Notes: generated by a model not told the origin, from the sequence alone. DNA of 64,000 nucleotides from Hibiscus mutabilis (GCA_019671005.1 CM033745.1:45813241-45877240), one strand, 5' to 3'; positions 46,357 through 58,333 are shown, numbered from the stretch's first letter. Numbers and translations: made by a program.

Positions 46357-47598
46357 TGTAATCACCTATTTTGTCCGAGCCTCGAGCCCAATTAACAAGA
46401 CCTGTATATGTAAATTCTAGGTAATCCATGTAAGGAAAGAGTTTGATTCCCAAGTAATGACATTATTTCTTTTTTCAAGAATATTGAGCGTAAGTAGGAA
46501 ATATACTTTAGGTTTTTAGGGTTTTTAAGGTTTCTTGAAGCCTATAAATAGGCTTCATTCCATTGTAATTAAACACACCTTATTCAAGAGCAATACAAGT
46601 CTAGTTGATTTTTGAGGTATTTTCCATACTCAAACGTTGTTTTTCTTTATATTCTTTTTTGTTACTTGGTTTTGAATAAGGAAGAAAAGAGGTATGAGTT
46701 CTCACTAAGTAAAGTTCGAGGAGGATTCGTTATTGTCGAGGAATGGAACCGACGCCACTACCAAAACTGGGAGTGTGAGCAGCATCGGCACGCTGTCGGT
46801 GAGCAATGTTCGGTGCCTATGCGCGGCAGCAGGAGCGGTGGTGCAATGTAGTCTATGGCTCGACATGTACCCCATCTTTGACGAGTTTACACTTCGGCCC
46901 CCACTGTTTGCAATCTTTTCACTTTAGTCTTTTTTATATTTAAATTTAAATCCTTTATTTTTTCTTTTTACTTGATGCAATTTAATTCTTTTTGTTATTT
47001 AATTCATATCTTTTTTTAAACAAAAAAATCTAATTGGTAATTATGTCATGTAAATAAGATTTAACTTTTAGGTTAATATATGTCATGGGTGATAATTTCC
47101 ATATAAAATAAAAAAGGAAAAAACTTGTAAATAAATTAATTATAAAATTTACTTTTAGGCTAACTTTCATTGTAAATATTGATAAGTTTTAGATGATTTA
47201 ATTAAACAATTTGCCTTGTAGGCTAGTTCAATAATAATATAATAAATGACCTAGATTTAGATTCCTTAAATAATTTGTTTCTTAATAACCAAGTTGGTAG
47301 ATTATTTAGAAAAGTAAATAAACACTCTCCTTAATTAGAGTCATCACTTGTAAATAAAATCATTAGGATTAGTTAGATCCTCTATAAAAAAGACATTAGG
47401 CATAATTAAAACATAACCAAAATTACATTAGAAAATCCGAGTGACCAAGTAAGCGTCGTTTTACGGGCGTTGTAGTGGTGCTAACCCTTCCCCACACATA
47501 ACTGTGCCCCCGAATCCTTTCACGTTTTTCTCTAGTTTGTTTTTAGGTTTTCGGTCTACCTAATGGATCAAAAGATCGGTGACGACTCCGTTATCACA
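46357..47598 (+). repeat. 5' LTR (1,242 bp) of element G
   Basis: TGTAATCACC...TTATCACA, followed by the PBS. The first 290 bp match 52,081-52,347, and 46,620-47,050 match 63,560-64,000. A TATA-like box is at 46,541-46,550, the Tat LTR block at 47,461-47,515, and a PBS-like repeat at 47,579-47,592. Confidence 0.85.
46541..46550 (+). promoter_or_regulatory. TATA-like box in the element G LTR
   Basis: CCTATAAATA followed by GGCTTC; conserved in the 3' LTR (TCTTATAAATAGG at about 52,263-52,275). Probable core promoter of the element. Confidence 0.55.
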
Positions 47599-47601
47599 AC
47601 T

Positions 47602-47619
47602 TGGCGACTTCGCTGGGGA
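47602..47619 (+). other. Primer-binding site of element G
   Basis: TGGCGACTTCGCTGGGGA, four bases after the LTR end. Same class as the sites of A and B. Confidence 0.75.
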
Positions 47620-48393
47620 TATTTTAAGAGGGCACAACTTTTACTTGGTCACGAAGTATTTTCTTTTGTATTTTGGTTTTTCTGTTTATTTGTTTTCTTT
47701 TGTATATTTATGTACTAATGTATTTTGATATTTTTTACAGTGCATCATAACATAAGCTCTCTACCTGGGCTTTATCCAACCTAAGTGGAAGAACAGTAGC
47801 TATGCCTTTGTGAGTAACCCTCCGCATAGGCTAGTGAAAAACTTCTGGGGTCCAAAGTACTTATGCTTTCGTGAGTAACCCTCCGTACAAGCATAGTGGA
47901 AATGCACCCCCCTCGAACCGTATTTGATCCGCAAGCTTGTGATGGGCTAGGATTGAACTTTTCACCCACCTTGGAGTAGCGTGTAAGGACGGTTTGAGAA
48001 CCTAATTTCTAGATCCAAACCCGCATGATTGTATGGTTTAGAAAGCCCACCCCTTTAGAGTCATGTGAAAAGCCGTAGGGTTTATTTTCTATATCATTTA
48101 TTTTTGTATTTTATTTCCTTATTGTTATGTACTAACGCTTTTTTGCTCTTTTCTATATACTAACTCGTTTTTTTATGTGTTTGTTTTGCATGCATCATAT
48201 TGAATACATTTTTATCATATGCATTTCATTAGCATCATATTCGTTTGCATACATTTCAGTCCATCATTGCATTTACATGCATTCATCCTTGAGACAATAA
48301 GACTAATCCTTAGAATGTTTCGTGATAGTGATATTGGATAAAGCAGAAAATCAGTCAGTTCAACACCCTTACAATACTTGAAACAAAACAAAA
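47620..48393 (+). other. Leader of element G, noncoding
   Basis: Contains a direct repeat (TGAGTAACCCTCCG near 47,811 and 47,873), which matches the leader repeats of A and B in style. No ORF. Confidence 0.5.
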
Positions 48394-49920
48394 ATGGTGA
48401 ACGAGGATAGGTTGAAAAAGATTGAGCAAGAGCAGAAGGATTTGCAAGAAGGAATAACCAAACAACTAAAGGATCAGCTTGCCAGCCTCAACAATGAATA
48501 AGAGATCAAATCATGAAATCTCAATAGGACATGCTAGGCCAATTAGCACAAATGTTAGGTTTTTAGTTACCCGAGAAAGGAGACGCCTCTACATAAATCT
48601 TGCCACTAACGGGAGTGAAGGTCCTATACATCCATAAAGACTTACTCATACTCCAACTAGACAAGACCCTCTTCTTCAGGTGATACTTTCTCGAGGGAAG
48701 TCGCAACTTCATCAGGTTGGCGTATCTTATCCTATGAACATTCTTTCAGCATTAAGAGTCAAACCAGATAAGAATCGGACTAAGAATTTCTTCTCATGAA
48801 TGGATGAATTGCTAGAAATCGAGAAATTGAAGGTTGGGGATTCAAAAGAAATTGAGGAGCGTTGCAAATGACTCGAGGATAAGATGGAAGCTATGGAGGT
48901 AGTGGACACTTTTGGCGCAATAGACGCCAATGAACTTAGCCTTGTCTCAGATTTGGTGCTACCCCCTAAATTCAAGGTCCCATACTTTAACAAATATGAT
49001 GGGATGAGTTTTCTGCACGCTCACATCACCATGTTCTGCTAGAAGATATCGAGTTATGGTAGGGATGATAAATTGCTAATTCATTGCTTCTAAGACAGCC
49101 TGCTAGGATCTATTGCCATGTGGTATAATCAACTAAGTCACCACCAGATAAGGTCATGGAAGGACTTGGCCAAGGCATTCTTAGAACAATGCCGACACGT
49201 TAATGATATAGTACCAGATCATTGGACCCTACAACATATGGGGCAAAAGCCCAATGAAAGTTTTAGGCAATACGCTCAGCATTGGAGAGACATTCCAGTG
49301 CAGGTTCAACCTCCACTTAGTGAAAAAAAATTATAGTCATATTTATCCAGACATTGGATGGTCCAATTCTGAAGTGTCTGATAATCAACACAACTACAAG
49401 TTTTGCCAACCTAGTACTATCTAGTGAGCTCATTAAGAATACTATCAAGAATGGTAAGATTGGTGGTGAAGGAAGTTCATCTCACAAGAAGTCGTCATCG
49501 AGGAAGAAATACAACGAGGTAAATGCGGTGAGCATTTACAACGAAGGTTATTCCAAACCAATAGTGATATCTCAATCCAAGCCTACAGCACAGAGTTTAA
49601 GCTCATCCAAACCAGTCCAAGAGAAGCTTATATTCACACCAATTCCCATGACTTATGAGGAACTTTTCCCTCATCTTGTGGAAGGACGATTAGTAGCGGT
49701 TAATTATAGCTTGCCACTACAGCCTCCTTACCTAAAATGGTATAATGCCAATTCTCATTGTGCCTTTCATGCTGGAAATCTATGGCACACGATCGAGAAT
49801 TGTATACCCTTCAAGAAGATTGTAAAGAATCTGATAAATGTCGGCAAGCTAGGTTTTGAGGATTCAGTAGGACCAAGTAAGATCGTCAATCCATTGCCCA
49901 ATCATGGAGGTGATGTATGA
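48394..49920 (+). pseudogene. gag: gag of element G, degenerate
   Basis: Starts at the ATG at 48,394 (MVNEDRLKKIEQEQKDLQEG), a coiled-coil N-terminus that meets a TAA after 35 codons. Related text resumes at 48,800-49,336 (VDTFGAIDANELSLVSDLVL, KLLIHCF, MWYNQLSHHQIRSWKDLAKA, FRQYAQHWRDIPVQVQPPLS) and 49,354-49,918 (MTYEELFPHLVEGRLVAVNY, HCAFHAGNLWHTIENCIPFK, the remnant zinc knuckle). It corresponds to gag of A and B. At least four stops and one frame change break it. The protein ends at 49,918 and no protease follows. Confidence 0.8.
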
Positions 49921-52065
49921 AGAGTCAACGGCTAAAAAAACTATAGTAGGTTTTCTAGTAGTTTTTAAATGTCTTTTAAAGTAATGCATGTAGATCAATC
50001 TCACTCGCTTAAGCCTGAAGGCAGTGAGAATATTTTGTAAGGGCCTAAGACAATTTGTTTTCACATTCAATAAGAGATGCATATTTTGTCTTCATTTCCA
50101 TGAACATATTTGTCTATTAGATCCTTGTATATCAAGACGTTGATTTCATTCCTAAGATTGGTTCCAAGCAGCTTGTGTCTAGTAGAAATCAAGAACTGCA
50201 AAGATAATAGAGATGTAGCTTATTTTCTGATTTACTTTGGCCAATAATCAAGGAATTATATAAGGTCATACTTTGGCCAATGTATGAGTTTGCTGAAAGG
50301 CATTCCTTGATAAGAGTATGGAATAAACCTTTGGGGGCACTCCACTGTAGCTACATGAGTGACAATAATACTTTCAAATCATGATAGTGTCAAGTAGCTC
50401 GGGGTTTTGTTGTATGCTCCATCATTTATCTCAATCCAAATATTATGATGAGTTGGATTCCCCTAAATAAAAAAAGATGAACAAGAAATCTCGGGGCACC
50501 CCATTGTAGCCGTAAGGTTGAGTATCTAATAAGGTAGCTATACTTCATCTACTATATGCCTTGTCTTCATGAGTGATTTCCAAATCCTGACAAAGTCAAA
50601 CACCTGATAAGATGAAATCCTGAGAAAAAAGAAAAAGAAAAATTCAAGTAGGAACCCATAAAAAGTAGAACAAATGCCTAATGTGGCTCCAAACTTGTCT
50701 AATGATCAGAGTAATCCGAAAGGTACTTCACATCTTCGGATATCGACTCAGCTTTCGAGGTTTCTAGACACAAGATATTCTTGGGGCAATCCTGGGTGAG
50801 TCATTTCGATGACACTCTTGCACTTGATATTCAAGGTATCTAGTCTAGCTTGATATGTTTATGATTTAACGAAAATTAATTTATCTCGCATTGGAATGAG
50901 AACAAGTAGACTAAGATTTGTAGTGAAACAAAATATTTCTCATCATTACTTTGTAAAGGGGTTGAAAACACAGGGGCCTGAAGCAAATGTTCCACTTGAT
51001 TACACGAGAAAAAGTATGCCATCTTGATATGGACATCACAAAATGGGCCTAAAGAGGGCAAGGCAGCGATGCATATGAGAAAACTCGCACAAAGAGGTGA
51101 TTTCAGAACAAGATGGTCAAACCCGAGAGAGGTTGGGGCATCAATCGCTTAATTAGTCTGCACGACAAAACTTGAAACATGAAGAAGAATAAGATTGAGC
51201 AACCGATATGACCAGTGGAAGTCGGGGGCATCCCTTTGAAACCTCGAATATTGGATGACATATTCATGAAAACATCATACATTTAGGATCAATGCATACA
51301 TTAAAGTTAGGTGCATTCATAGTAAGTGCATTTTACTTTACTCATACATGAAGACAGGTTCAAAAATAAGGCAAAGAACCTTCAAGAATAAAATAGATGA
51401 AAATCGGTGAATCCTCAAGATGAAGGAAGCTAAAAGAAAGAAATAAGAATTCAAGAAATGGCAAATTCTCAAGATGGAGAAAGCCAGATCTTAATAGAGC
51501 GATGAGCTCTCAAGATGAAGAAAGTCGAAGATGTTGAAGCCTCAAGATTGGAGGATAACAACACTCCTAAGCAAGATGGCAAACCCTCAAGATGGAGGAA
51601 GCCAAACTCATCAAGACGTTTAAACCTCAAGATTGGAGGATAACAACACCCCAAGCAAGATGGTGAACCCTCAAGATAGAGGAAGCCAAACTCATCAATA
51701 CGTTGAAACCTTAAGATTGGAGGATAACAACACCCCCAAGCAAGATGGCGAACCCTCGAGATGGAATAAGCCAAACTCATCAAGATGTTAAAACCTCAAG
51801 ATTGGAGGATAACAACGCGGTGAACCCTCAAGATGGAAGAAGCCAGAAGATGTTGAAACCTCAAGATTGGATGATAATAACACCCCAAAAAATAAGATGG
51901 TGGTGGAACCTTAAATGTCAAGAAATTGCATTGAATACACTTCCCCATTGAGAGGGTACAATTTTCAAACATGGAGAAGTTGTAACATGCGAATCAGTAG
52001 TACAGTTAGGCCGGAAAAAATTGGTGTTTTTCAGTCTTTGCTCTATTTTTGTTTCACAAGAATAA
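49921..52065 (+). other. 3' noncoding region of element G
   Basis: No gene. There is a duplicated phrase (GGGGGCACTCCACTGTAGC near 50,334; GGGGCACCCCATTGTAGCC near 50,495) and a tandem array at 51,440-51,900. Confidence 0.6.
51440..51900 (+). repeat. Tandem array, about five copies of an 83-bp unit
   Basis: The unit contains CCCTCAAGATGGAGGAAGCC, AAACTCATCAAGACGTT and CCTCAAGATTGGAGGATAAC. Later copies are shortened. Tandem repeats in the 3' UTR are typical of Tat/Ogre elements. Confidence 0.85.
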
Positions 52066-52080
52066 GCAAAGAGGGGTAGT
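52066..52080 (+). other. Polypurine tract of element G
   Basis: GCAAAGAGGGGTAGT directly before the 3' LTR start TGTAATCAAC. Confidence 0.75.
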
Positions 52081-52347
52081 TGTAATCAACTATTTTGTCT
52101 GGGCCTCGAACCCAATTAACAAGACCCATATATGTAAATCCTAGGTAATCCATGTAAGGAAAGAGTTTGATCACGAAGTAATGGCATTATTCCCTTTCCA
52201 AGAATATTGTGTATAAATAGGGAATATACTTTAGTGTTTTAGGGTTTTTAGGGTTTCTTGAATCTTATAAATAGGCTTCATTCCATTGTAATTAAACACA
52301 CCTTATTCAAGAGCAATATAAGTCTAGTTGATTTTTGAGGTATTCTC
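52081..52347 (+). repeat. 3' LTR of element G, first part
   Basis: Begins TGTAATCAACTATTTTG and matches the 5' LTR start. It stops at GAGGTATTCTC, where the inserted sequence begins; the continuation is at 63,560. Confidence 0.9.
52343..52347. repeat. Target-site duplication TTCTC, left copy
   Basis: Partner TTTTC at 63,560-63,564. The uninterrupted 5' LTR has TTTTC here, so this copy carries one later T-to-C change. Confidence 0.85.
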
Positions 52348-53441
52348 TGTAACACACTCCACCCGGTTTAGAAGAAAAACCGAAATCGAAGGTGTTAATG
52401 GAAACACAACATAGAACTCAGAAAATATAAATAGAACATTTCATATTTACAAGGCAACTTTAGCAGAATTTTAGAGGTTGGCATAATTTTTTTAAGCAAT
52501 TAATTAGTATTATCCAGAGTCGAACTTAACCCTTCATTAGAACAACAAGATTCTAAAACTTTTAACATCTATTAACACGGATTATAACCATATTCTTACT
52601 TGTGCACATATCTTATTTTCTTATCATGCATTGATTCTGCTATAAGCCAGGATCAATATCAAACGTATGGATATAAATCTGACTAAAACATGGTATAACA
52701 CGACTCGACCTTGTTACACAATCTCCAAAGGTTATTGATATTTGTTAACATTATAATATCATTTTTAGAGAGCATGCTCAAGCCACAACCTTTATGCTTA
52801 ATTCGAATCAACATGGGCAATATATATTTATTAGGCCTAATTTTAAATTTTACCTTAATGAATTTATTGTTATCATCATACACATCATGCTATTAATTCT
52901 GACCACTAAAATTCGATGGTCGAGCACACATCTAGATAAGTTACCAAAGTGTAAATTCAATAAAACATGCCACTTGAGTTTATTCCATGATATAAATGTA
53001 TATGTATACACCTACTTTCCCACAGCATAGCATAGATCCCGTGCATTCACAAACTACAGACTAGTTCATATCCAGTGTTTCCAATTTACCTTAAACTAAG
53101 TATTTTAAACATTTTGCTATTTAATAGTATTTTAAATCTGAGTTGATCTATGCATTTGTTTATTTCTTTCGTAGGTGAGCCAAGAAATAACTTAGAACCT
53201 AGCAATTCAGTAGGTCCTAATGACTAGCTAATCATTTCCGAAATACTTATCATATAAACGCAGCTCATTCCTCATCTTATTTTATACTGCTCTTAAAATA
53301 ATGGTAAAAATTTATAATACATTGGTTTTACCGAACCCCTAAACATAATAGTTCTTAAATTTTACATATCTAAGATTTGCGACGTACATAACATACAAAT
53401 GACCAATTCAAATTTTAAACAAGCATTTAACTATATAGGTA
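52348..53441 (-). other. Insertion H, left segment, noncoding
   Basis: AT-rich, no ORF with a credible product. It reads into the AGTGT duplication that marks the inner insertion at 53,447. Confidence 0.55.
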
Positions 53442-53446
53442 AGTGT
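53442..53446. repeat. Target-site duplication AGTGT, left copy
   Basis: Partner AGTGT at 58,329-58,333. The right end of the insert (TTACACCA) is not fully canonical, so this is a likely but not certain duplication. Confidence 0.6.
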
Positions 53447-55678
53447 TGTCACTGAATTTTCACCTAACTTCTTTACTTTATTATTTTAACTATGTTATTT
53501 TTGGTTAGATAGTATTATATAACATCGTTAGTGTTACATCGTATTTAGTATAAATGTCATATGTTAGTTTTATAAAAATTAATTAGAATTATTTAGGTGT
53601 CATATAATATTATACTTAGTGTACTATAATAATTGTTATATGTTAGTATGTTGATATGGTAGTTAGAATTAACAAAGGTTATATGCATTTTTGTTACTAG
53701 TAAATTAGTTAGATATTAAAACCTAAAATATAAAATACATAGCCCACTTGTAATTTTTAAAAAATGAATAGAAGATCCATTGGATATAATTTAGAGTCCA
53801 TTAAAATTACATGTCCAATTACAATAAGGGCCTGGTGGCCCATTTATAACCTAACAAAACCCTAACCCCTTTTGCTTCTTTGTTGCGCAGCCAAAAGGAG
53901 GCCGTTGGATCAATCTGTAATCCAACGACACAGATCGCGCCAGCTGGGGGTGATATAGTACCGCACTGTTCACAACCGTTAGATCAAGACGCGATCTAAC
54001 GACTCAAATCGCAACAGAACAAGGCACGCGAATTACCACTCGCGTGTAACAACCACATGCGCGACGCTTCGACTTCAACCAGTCGTCTCGTCTTCTCCGG
54101 TGAGCACCTGAGCTAATTCCGCTGCCATCCGCCCTTTGCCGACATCTCCCTCGTTGATTCGAGTCATTAGAAATATGCAAACAAAGAAACAAAAGGGATT
54201 AAAACCCTAAATTGAAGCCCTAGCAAGAATCAAGATACAATCGGATATAGATAGAGAGAAAAAGGCAACCATCCGAATCAAATCGGAGATAATCCAGGGA
54301 AGAAATCAGGGATTTGTTCTTGTAATCCAAGCATTTCAATACCTATATAAACCCATGTAATTTCATGTAAACAGACAACAATTTCATACGATTCAACAAC
54401 AGAAACACTAGATACATATTACTCAGTCATACACATACAATTAGCATTCGGAAGTTGTAAAGCCAACAAGTAAGGATTGTAATCGAAGTTTCAAAGTAAT
54501 AAGAGAAACAAGTTTCTGGTAACATTTTCTATCTTTTTTTTCTTTTCTGTTTTGAATTTAACAAAGAGGGGATTGATTCTACCTCTAAAACACCGTTTGA
54601 TTTGGCTTCGACGTAGCTCCGGTGGAAAAATGCGATTTTGAGGCTATCGAATATGGAAAATTAGGGTTTTTATGGGAATTTTGCCGCCGGCAACGGCGGC
54701 CGGTGCCAGTGGATGGCGGCCGGCACGACGGATTATCACCATGTTCTTCAATTCATGAAAAACACGATGAATGTCTTCAGAGAAAAAATAAGAGCCGGTT
54801 TTGATCCATTTTGAGAAGAAGAGAAAAAATGAAACATGTTTCTGATAAAGGCTATTTATAATGACCCGATGACCCGACCCGTACCCAGTTATAACCCGCC
54901 TTCTTTCCCAGACCTTATGCCACAGCTATTCAATTTTCAATTGTTTCAATTTCGTCCTTTTTCTTTTCAATTCGGCACCAAATTTTAAATTGTTTTCAAA
55001 TTAACCCTTACATTTGGTTTTCTTTTAATTTAGTCCATAATACAGATTTTTTGATAAATAAAATTAATTGCCCTTTTCTTTATTTTAGTAATTATTTTGA
55101 TAGTTAATTTAATTTAAGTAGTTTTGTTCCTTTTGTTCTTATATGTATATATGTATGTGTGTTAAACCTTAGGATTAGGGACTTAAAACATAGAATAGAG
55201 ACATGTATGTTGTAAAACATTCTTCATTTTCAATAAGACACACTTAATTCTATTTAAACCTTAATAGTTAAAATAAATGTAGATATTTCTTTAGGGTTTA
55301 AACACTAAATTCTAAAAAATGATAACACACCTAATCTTTTCTCCGATATGTTTTTAAAAGTGAAAACTTAATTAATGCGGTATCTTATCAAACAGGAATG
55401 ATGGGTTAGCGCCATGAGTGTTGGCCGTGATTAAAGCTCATTTCTCAGTCGATATGGCCGTTAAAATAGATTTACATTCACTAAGCGGACAAATAAATCA
55501 AAATTTTGTGAACTTGCAAATTCCAGTCTTTAAAGCACTTTTTGAAATAAATTAGGTACCCGTTTTTGGGCGTTGTGGGGGTGCTAACCCTTCCCCGCAC
55601 GTAACGGACTCCCGAACCTCTGTTCTTTGTTTTCCGTGGACCAAAATGTTATTTTGATAAATAAAACGTTTTTATCAA
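53447..55678 (+). repeat. Tat-like LTR of the element A family, 3' end missing
   Basis: Starts TGTCACTGAATTTTCACC, as in the LTR of element A. Its 3' third (55,390-55,678) matches that LTR, including the Tat block at 55,563-55,617 and GATAAATAAAACGT. The middle (about 53,800-55,390), absent in A, contains a TATA-like CCTATATAAACCC at 54,341-54,353 and a G/C-rich patch at 54,680-54,730. It breaks at 55,678 where unrelated sequence begins. Confidence 0.75.
54341..54353 (+). promoter_or_regulatory. TATA-like box in the Tat LTR
   Basis: CCTATATAAACCC on plus strand, in the U3/R position expected for this LTR. Functional role inferred. Confidence 0.4.
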
Positions 55679-58328
55679 ACTGCTAGGCAGCAGTATATTA
55701 TGGTCTTATATAAAAATTTGTTATCTTTCCAACGGTGTATAGAAATCGAAATTCCGACGTACGGATTAAAAGATATGGCCATTTAAAGGGACAGTGTGCA
55801 AACTGCTAGGCAGCAGTGTCCTAGGCAGTTTGGGATTGTTTTTGCACCTAGTAACAAACTGTTTCCAAAACAGTTCTGGGACATTGTAACCTGTCCAATT
55901 ATGCTATAAAAAGAAGTAATAACAATATGGAATTGAACTAGTAAGAAATGCTTAAAAGGAAGCATAAAAATGGTAGCTAAATGTTAGGTATAATGTAGTA
56001 ACATTGCCACTTTGATTGTGTGACTTTATGTGCTTATTTTGATGAAATGTGTATATGTTATGCTTGTTAGACCAAGGGCAGCAAATTGGGGAAGAAGAGG
56101 ATAGGAGTGGACATCCCAAAGCTAGAGGCAAAGGGATTTGGATTCAAGACACTTGAATTGCTAGGAGTATTGTGAGTGTAACTATCCATAGGGTTGGGAC
56201 TAGGTCCTAACCAACCTTGATATTGTTAATTCAATGGAATTGCCATGTAAAATGTCTTAATACCTATTTGGCTAATTAAGGGAAGAATGACATGTATGAT
56301 AACTTGTTTGATGCCATGATCTATGTGTTACGTGGGTGTTAAGCAAATGTAATGAAATGAGTGTCATATTGCATTGCTTATGCCTAAGGTATGAAATGGC
56401 ATGCTTGCTTGGAGAATAAGGTACGCACAATGCATACATATGCATGTGTTTGTGAATGTTATACATGGCTGATTGAAATGAATTGAGCAAGGATACTACT
56501 TTGTATTCATGCTATTCGAATGACATGGATAGTTTTGTATTGGGAGTTAAAACTCCATAAGCCTAAGGGCTTGGCCTTTGAATGGCATATTGTTGAATTG
56601 AATAAAGAATTGTACAAAGCTTAAATGAAATGGATAATCAACAACCTTGGTAGCTAGTTTGATAGATAGGAGAGCATGCCTTAGAATCTTGAGCTCATAT
56701 TGGCACTATGGTGCATATTGGCACTAAGGTGCATATTGGTACGACGGTATATATTGGCACAATGGTGCATATTGGCACTACGATGCATATTGGCACTACG
56801 GTGCATATTGGCACTTCGGTGCATATTGTTAAGATTTGATTATCTAGTAAGCTACTTACCAAGGATGTTGTAAGAGGACTTAATAATTCAAATGAACATT
56901 CCTTGTATTGTAAGAAACTTATATGGACTTCCTTACTTTGAAAGAAATGTATAGATGATGGCTTTGTGTATGAATGCCTAATTGGTGATTAGAGTTTTTG
57001 ATTGCTTGTCACCTAAGCAAGATGATCGAATGGTACATGAGTATTATGATGTATGTTGCTTGTCTTCTTAGCAAGGTGTTCAAATGTTATGCTATAATTA
57101 CATGATGGATGTTCTTATGATTGAATGGGTGATATATGAAACTTGCCTATGTTTTCCTCCTTGCAATTCGAATGGTACATGATTTATGGTGATGGTCTTG
57201 ATTCTTTGGATTACATGTAAACTTGGATATGTATGCTTTGAAATTGACTAGATTTAGTGTTACCTCACTAGGTACATAACTTGTACTTACCACTCTACCC
57301 TTCATTCTTCCCATAACAGATTAAAGATACTTCAAGAGGATATCTTGGGTTTGAAGCAACACTTGAGACAAGTTTGAAAGTATGAATTCATACTCTTTGT
57401 ATACTCCTAGTTTGGTGGCACTAGATTTTGTAATAGTTAGCTTTGATCATGCATTTGAGTATATGTTTAAGACTAGTATGTGTATTGTTTTGATGGGCCT
57501 AACATGTAATAAATTTGGATGATTCAAACTATGTGAATGACTTGGTTTATATGTATATGTAAGATGGTATGATGCTGCGCATAATATGATAGAATTGGAA
57601 TGCTTGTTGAACCTTGTATGAATCGAATGCTAAACTAGAATGGTATGATCATGCATTGTTTCCTATGGCTATTGGATGATTCGGCAATGAAAAGATTGAG
57701 GCTAAGGTATGTTTAAGCATGCATTAACATGTATAAACCAAGTATGCTATGAAATGTGATGACTTGATTGAAAAGAAACAAATGAATGTACTAAGGGGAC
57801 ACTAGTCATTCGAATAAGATGCTTGAATATGTAAAGAATGTAAATTGTATGCTTTGTAATGATCATGTTGAATGATTGAATAAGTAGTTTCTTTAGATGC
57901 AAGTAAGCTAGTTAAAGCATGTTTAGTAATCACCTAGAGTTATTCGAATAAGATACATGAAATTGTAATAAGGATGAAAGCTGTATCATGTATGATAGTA
58001 GCTTAAAGTGAAGTATGCCACACATGAGTTTGTAGTTTGAATGATGTATGTGGTTTGAATGGATTGATAACATGATAATGGTAACTTAGGTTATAAGTAT
58101 GAAATGAAACAAAATGGTACCTAAATTAGTATGCTATGTATGTTGGTTTTTGTTTATTGTGGATTGGTTGGATGTATTTTATGACTTGAAAGGTTTAGTT
58201 TAGGTTACTTGCGCATCAAGTACTCCGAGGTTACTTGTTCGACAAGTAACCTATCTATTACTTTGTTTTTGTTCCGGTAACGCTCCCGAACCGGGTTACG
58301 GCTAACCCGGGGATGGGGTGTTACACCA
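55679..58328 (+). repeat. Partial gypsy LTR joined to the Tat LTR
   Basis: The 3' end AACCGGGTTACGG..GGGGTGTTACA at 58,325 is a Tekay/Del-type LTR terminus in plus orientation. A 19-base phrase (CAAACTGCTAGGCAGCAGT) occurs at 55,675 and again near 55,798. The left end is missing. The tandem array at 56,695-56,828 lies inside. No coding sequence. Confidence 0.6.
56695..56828 (+). repeat. Tandem array, about seven copies of GCATATTGGCACTACGGT
   Basis: Regular 18-bp unit with single-base variants. Confidence 0.9.
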
Positions 58329-58333
58329 AGTGT
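58329..58333. repeat. Target-site duplication AGTGT, right copy
   Basis: Matches 53,442-53,446. Removal of the intervening sequence joins TATAGGTA to AGTGTCCCAAATAGG of insertion H. Confidence 0.6.

Noticed and set aside
24220..56828. Spaced repeats as a CRISPR array
   Set aside because: The units are contiguous or degenerate, the spacers are not unique, the setting is a plant nuclear LTR, and there are no cas genes.
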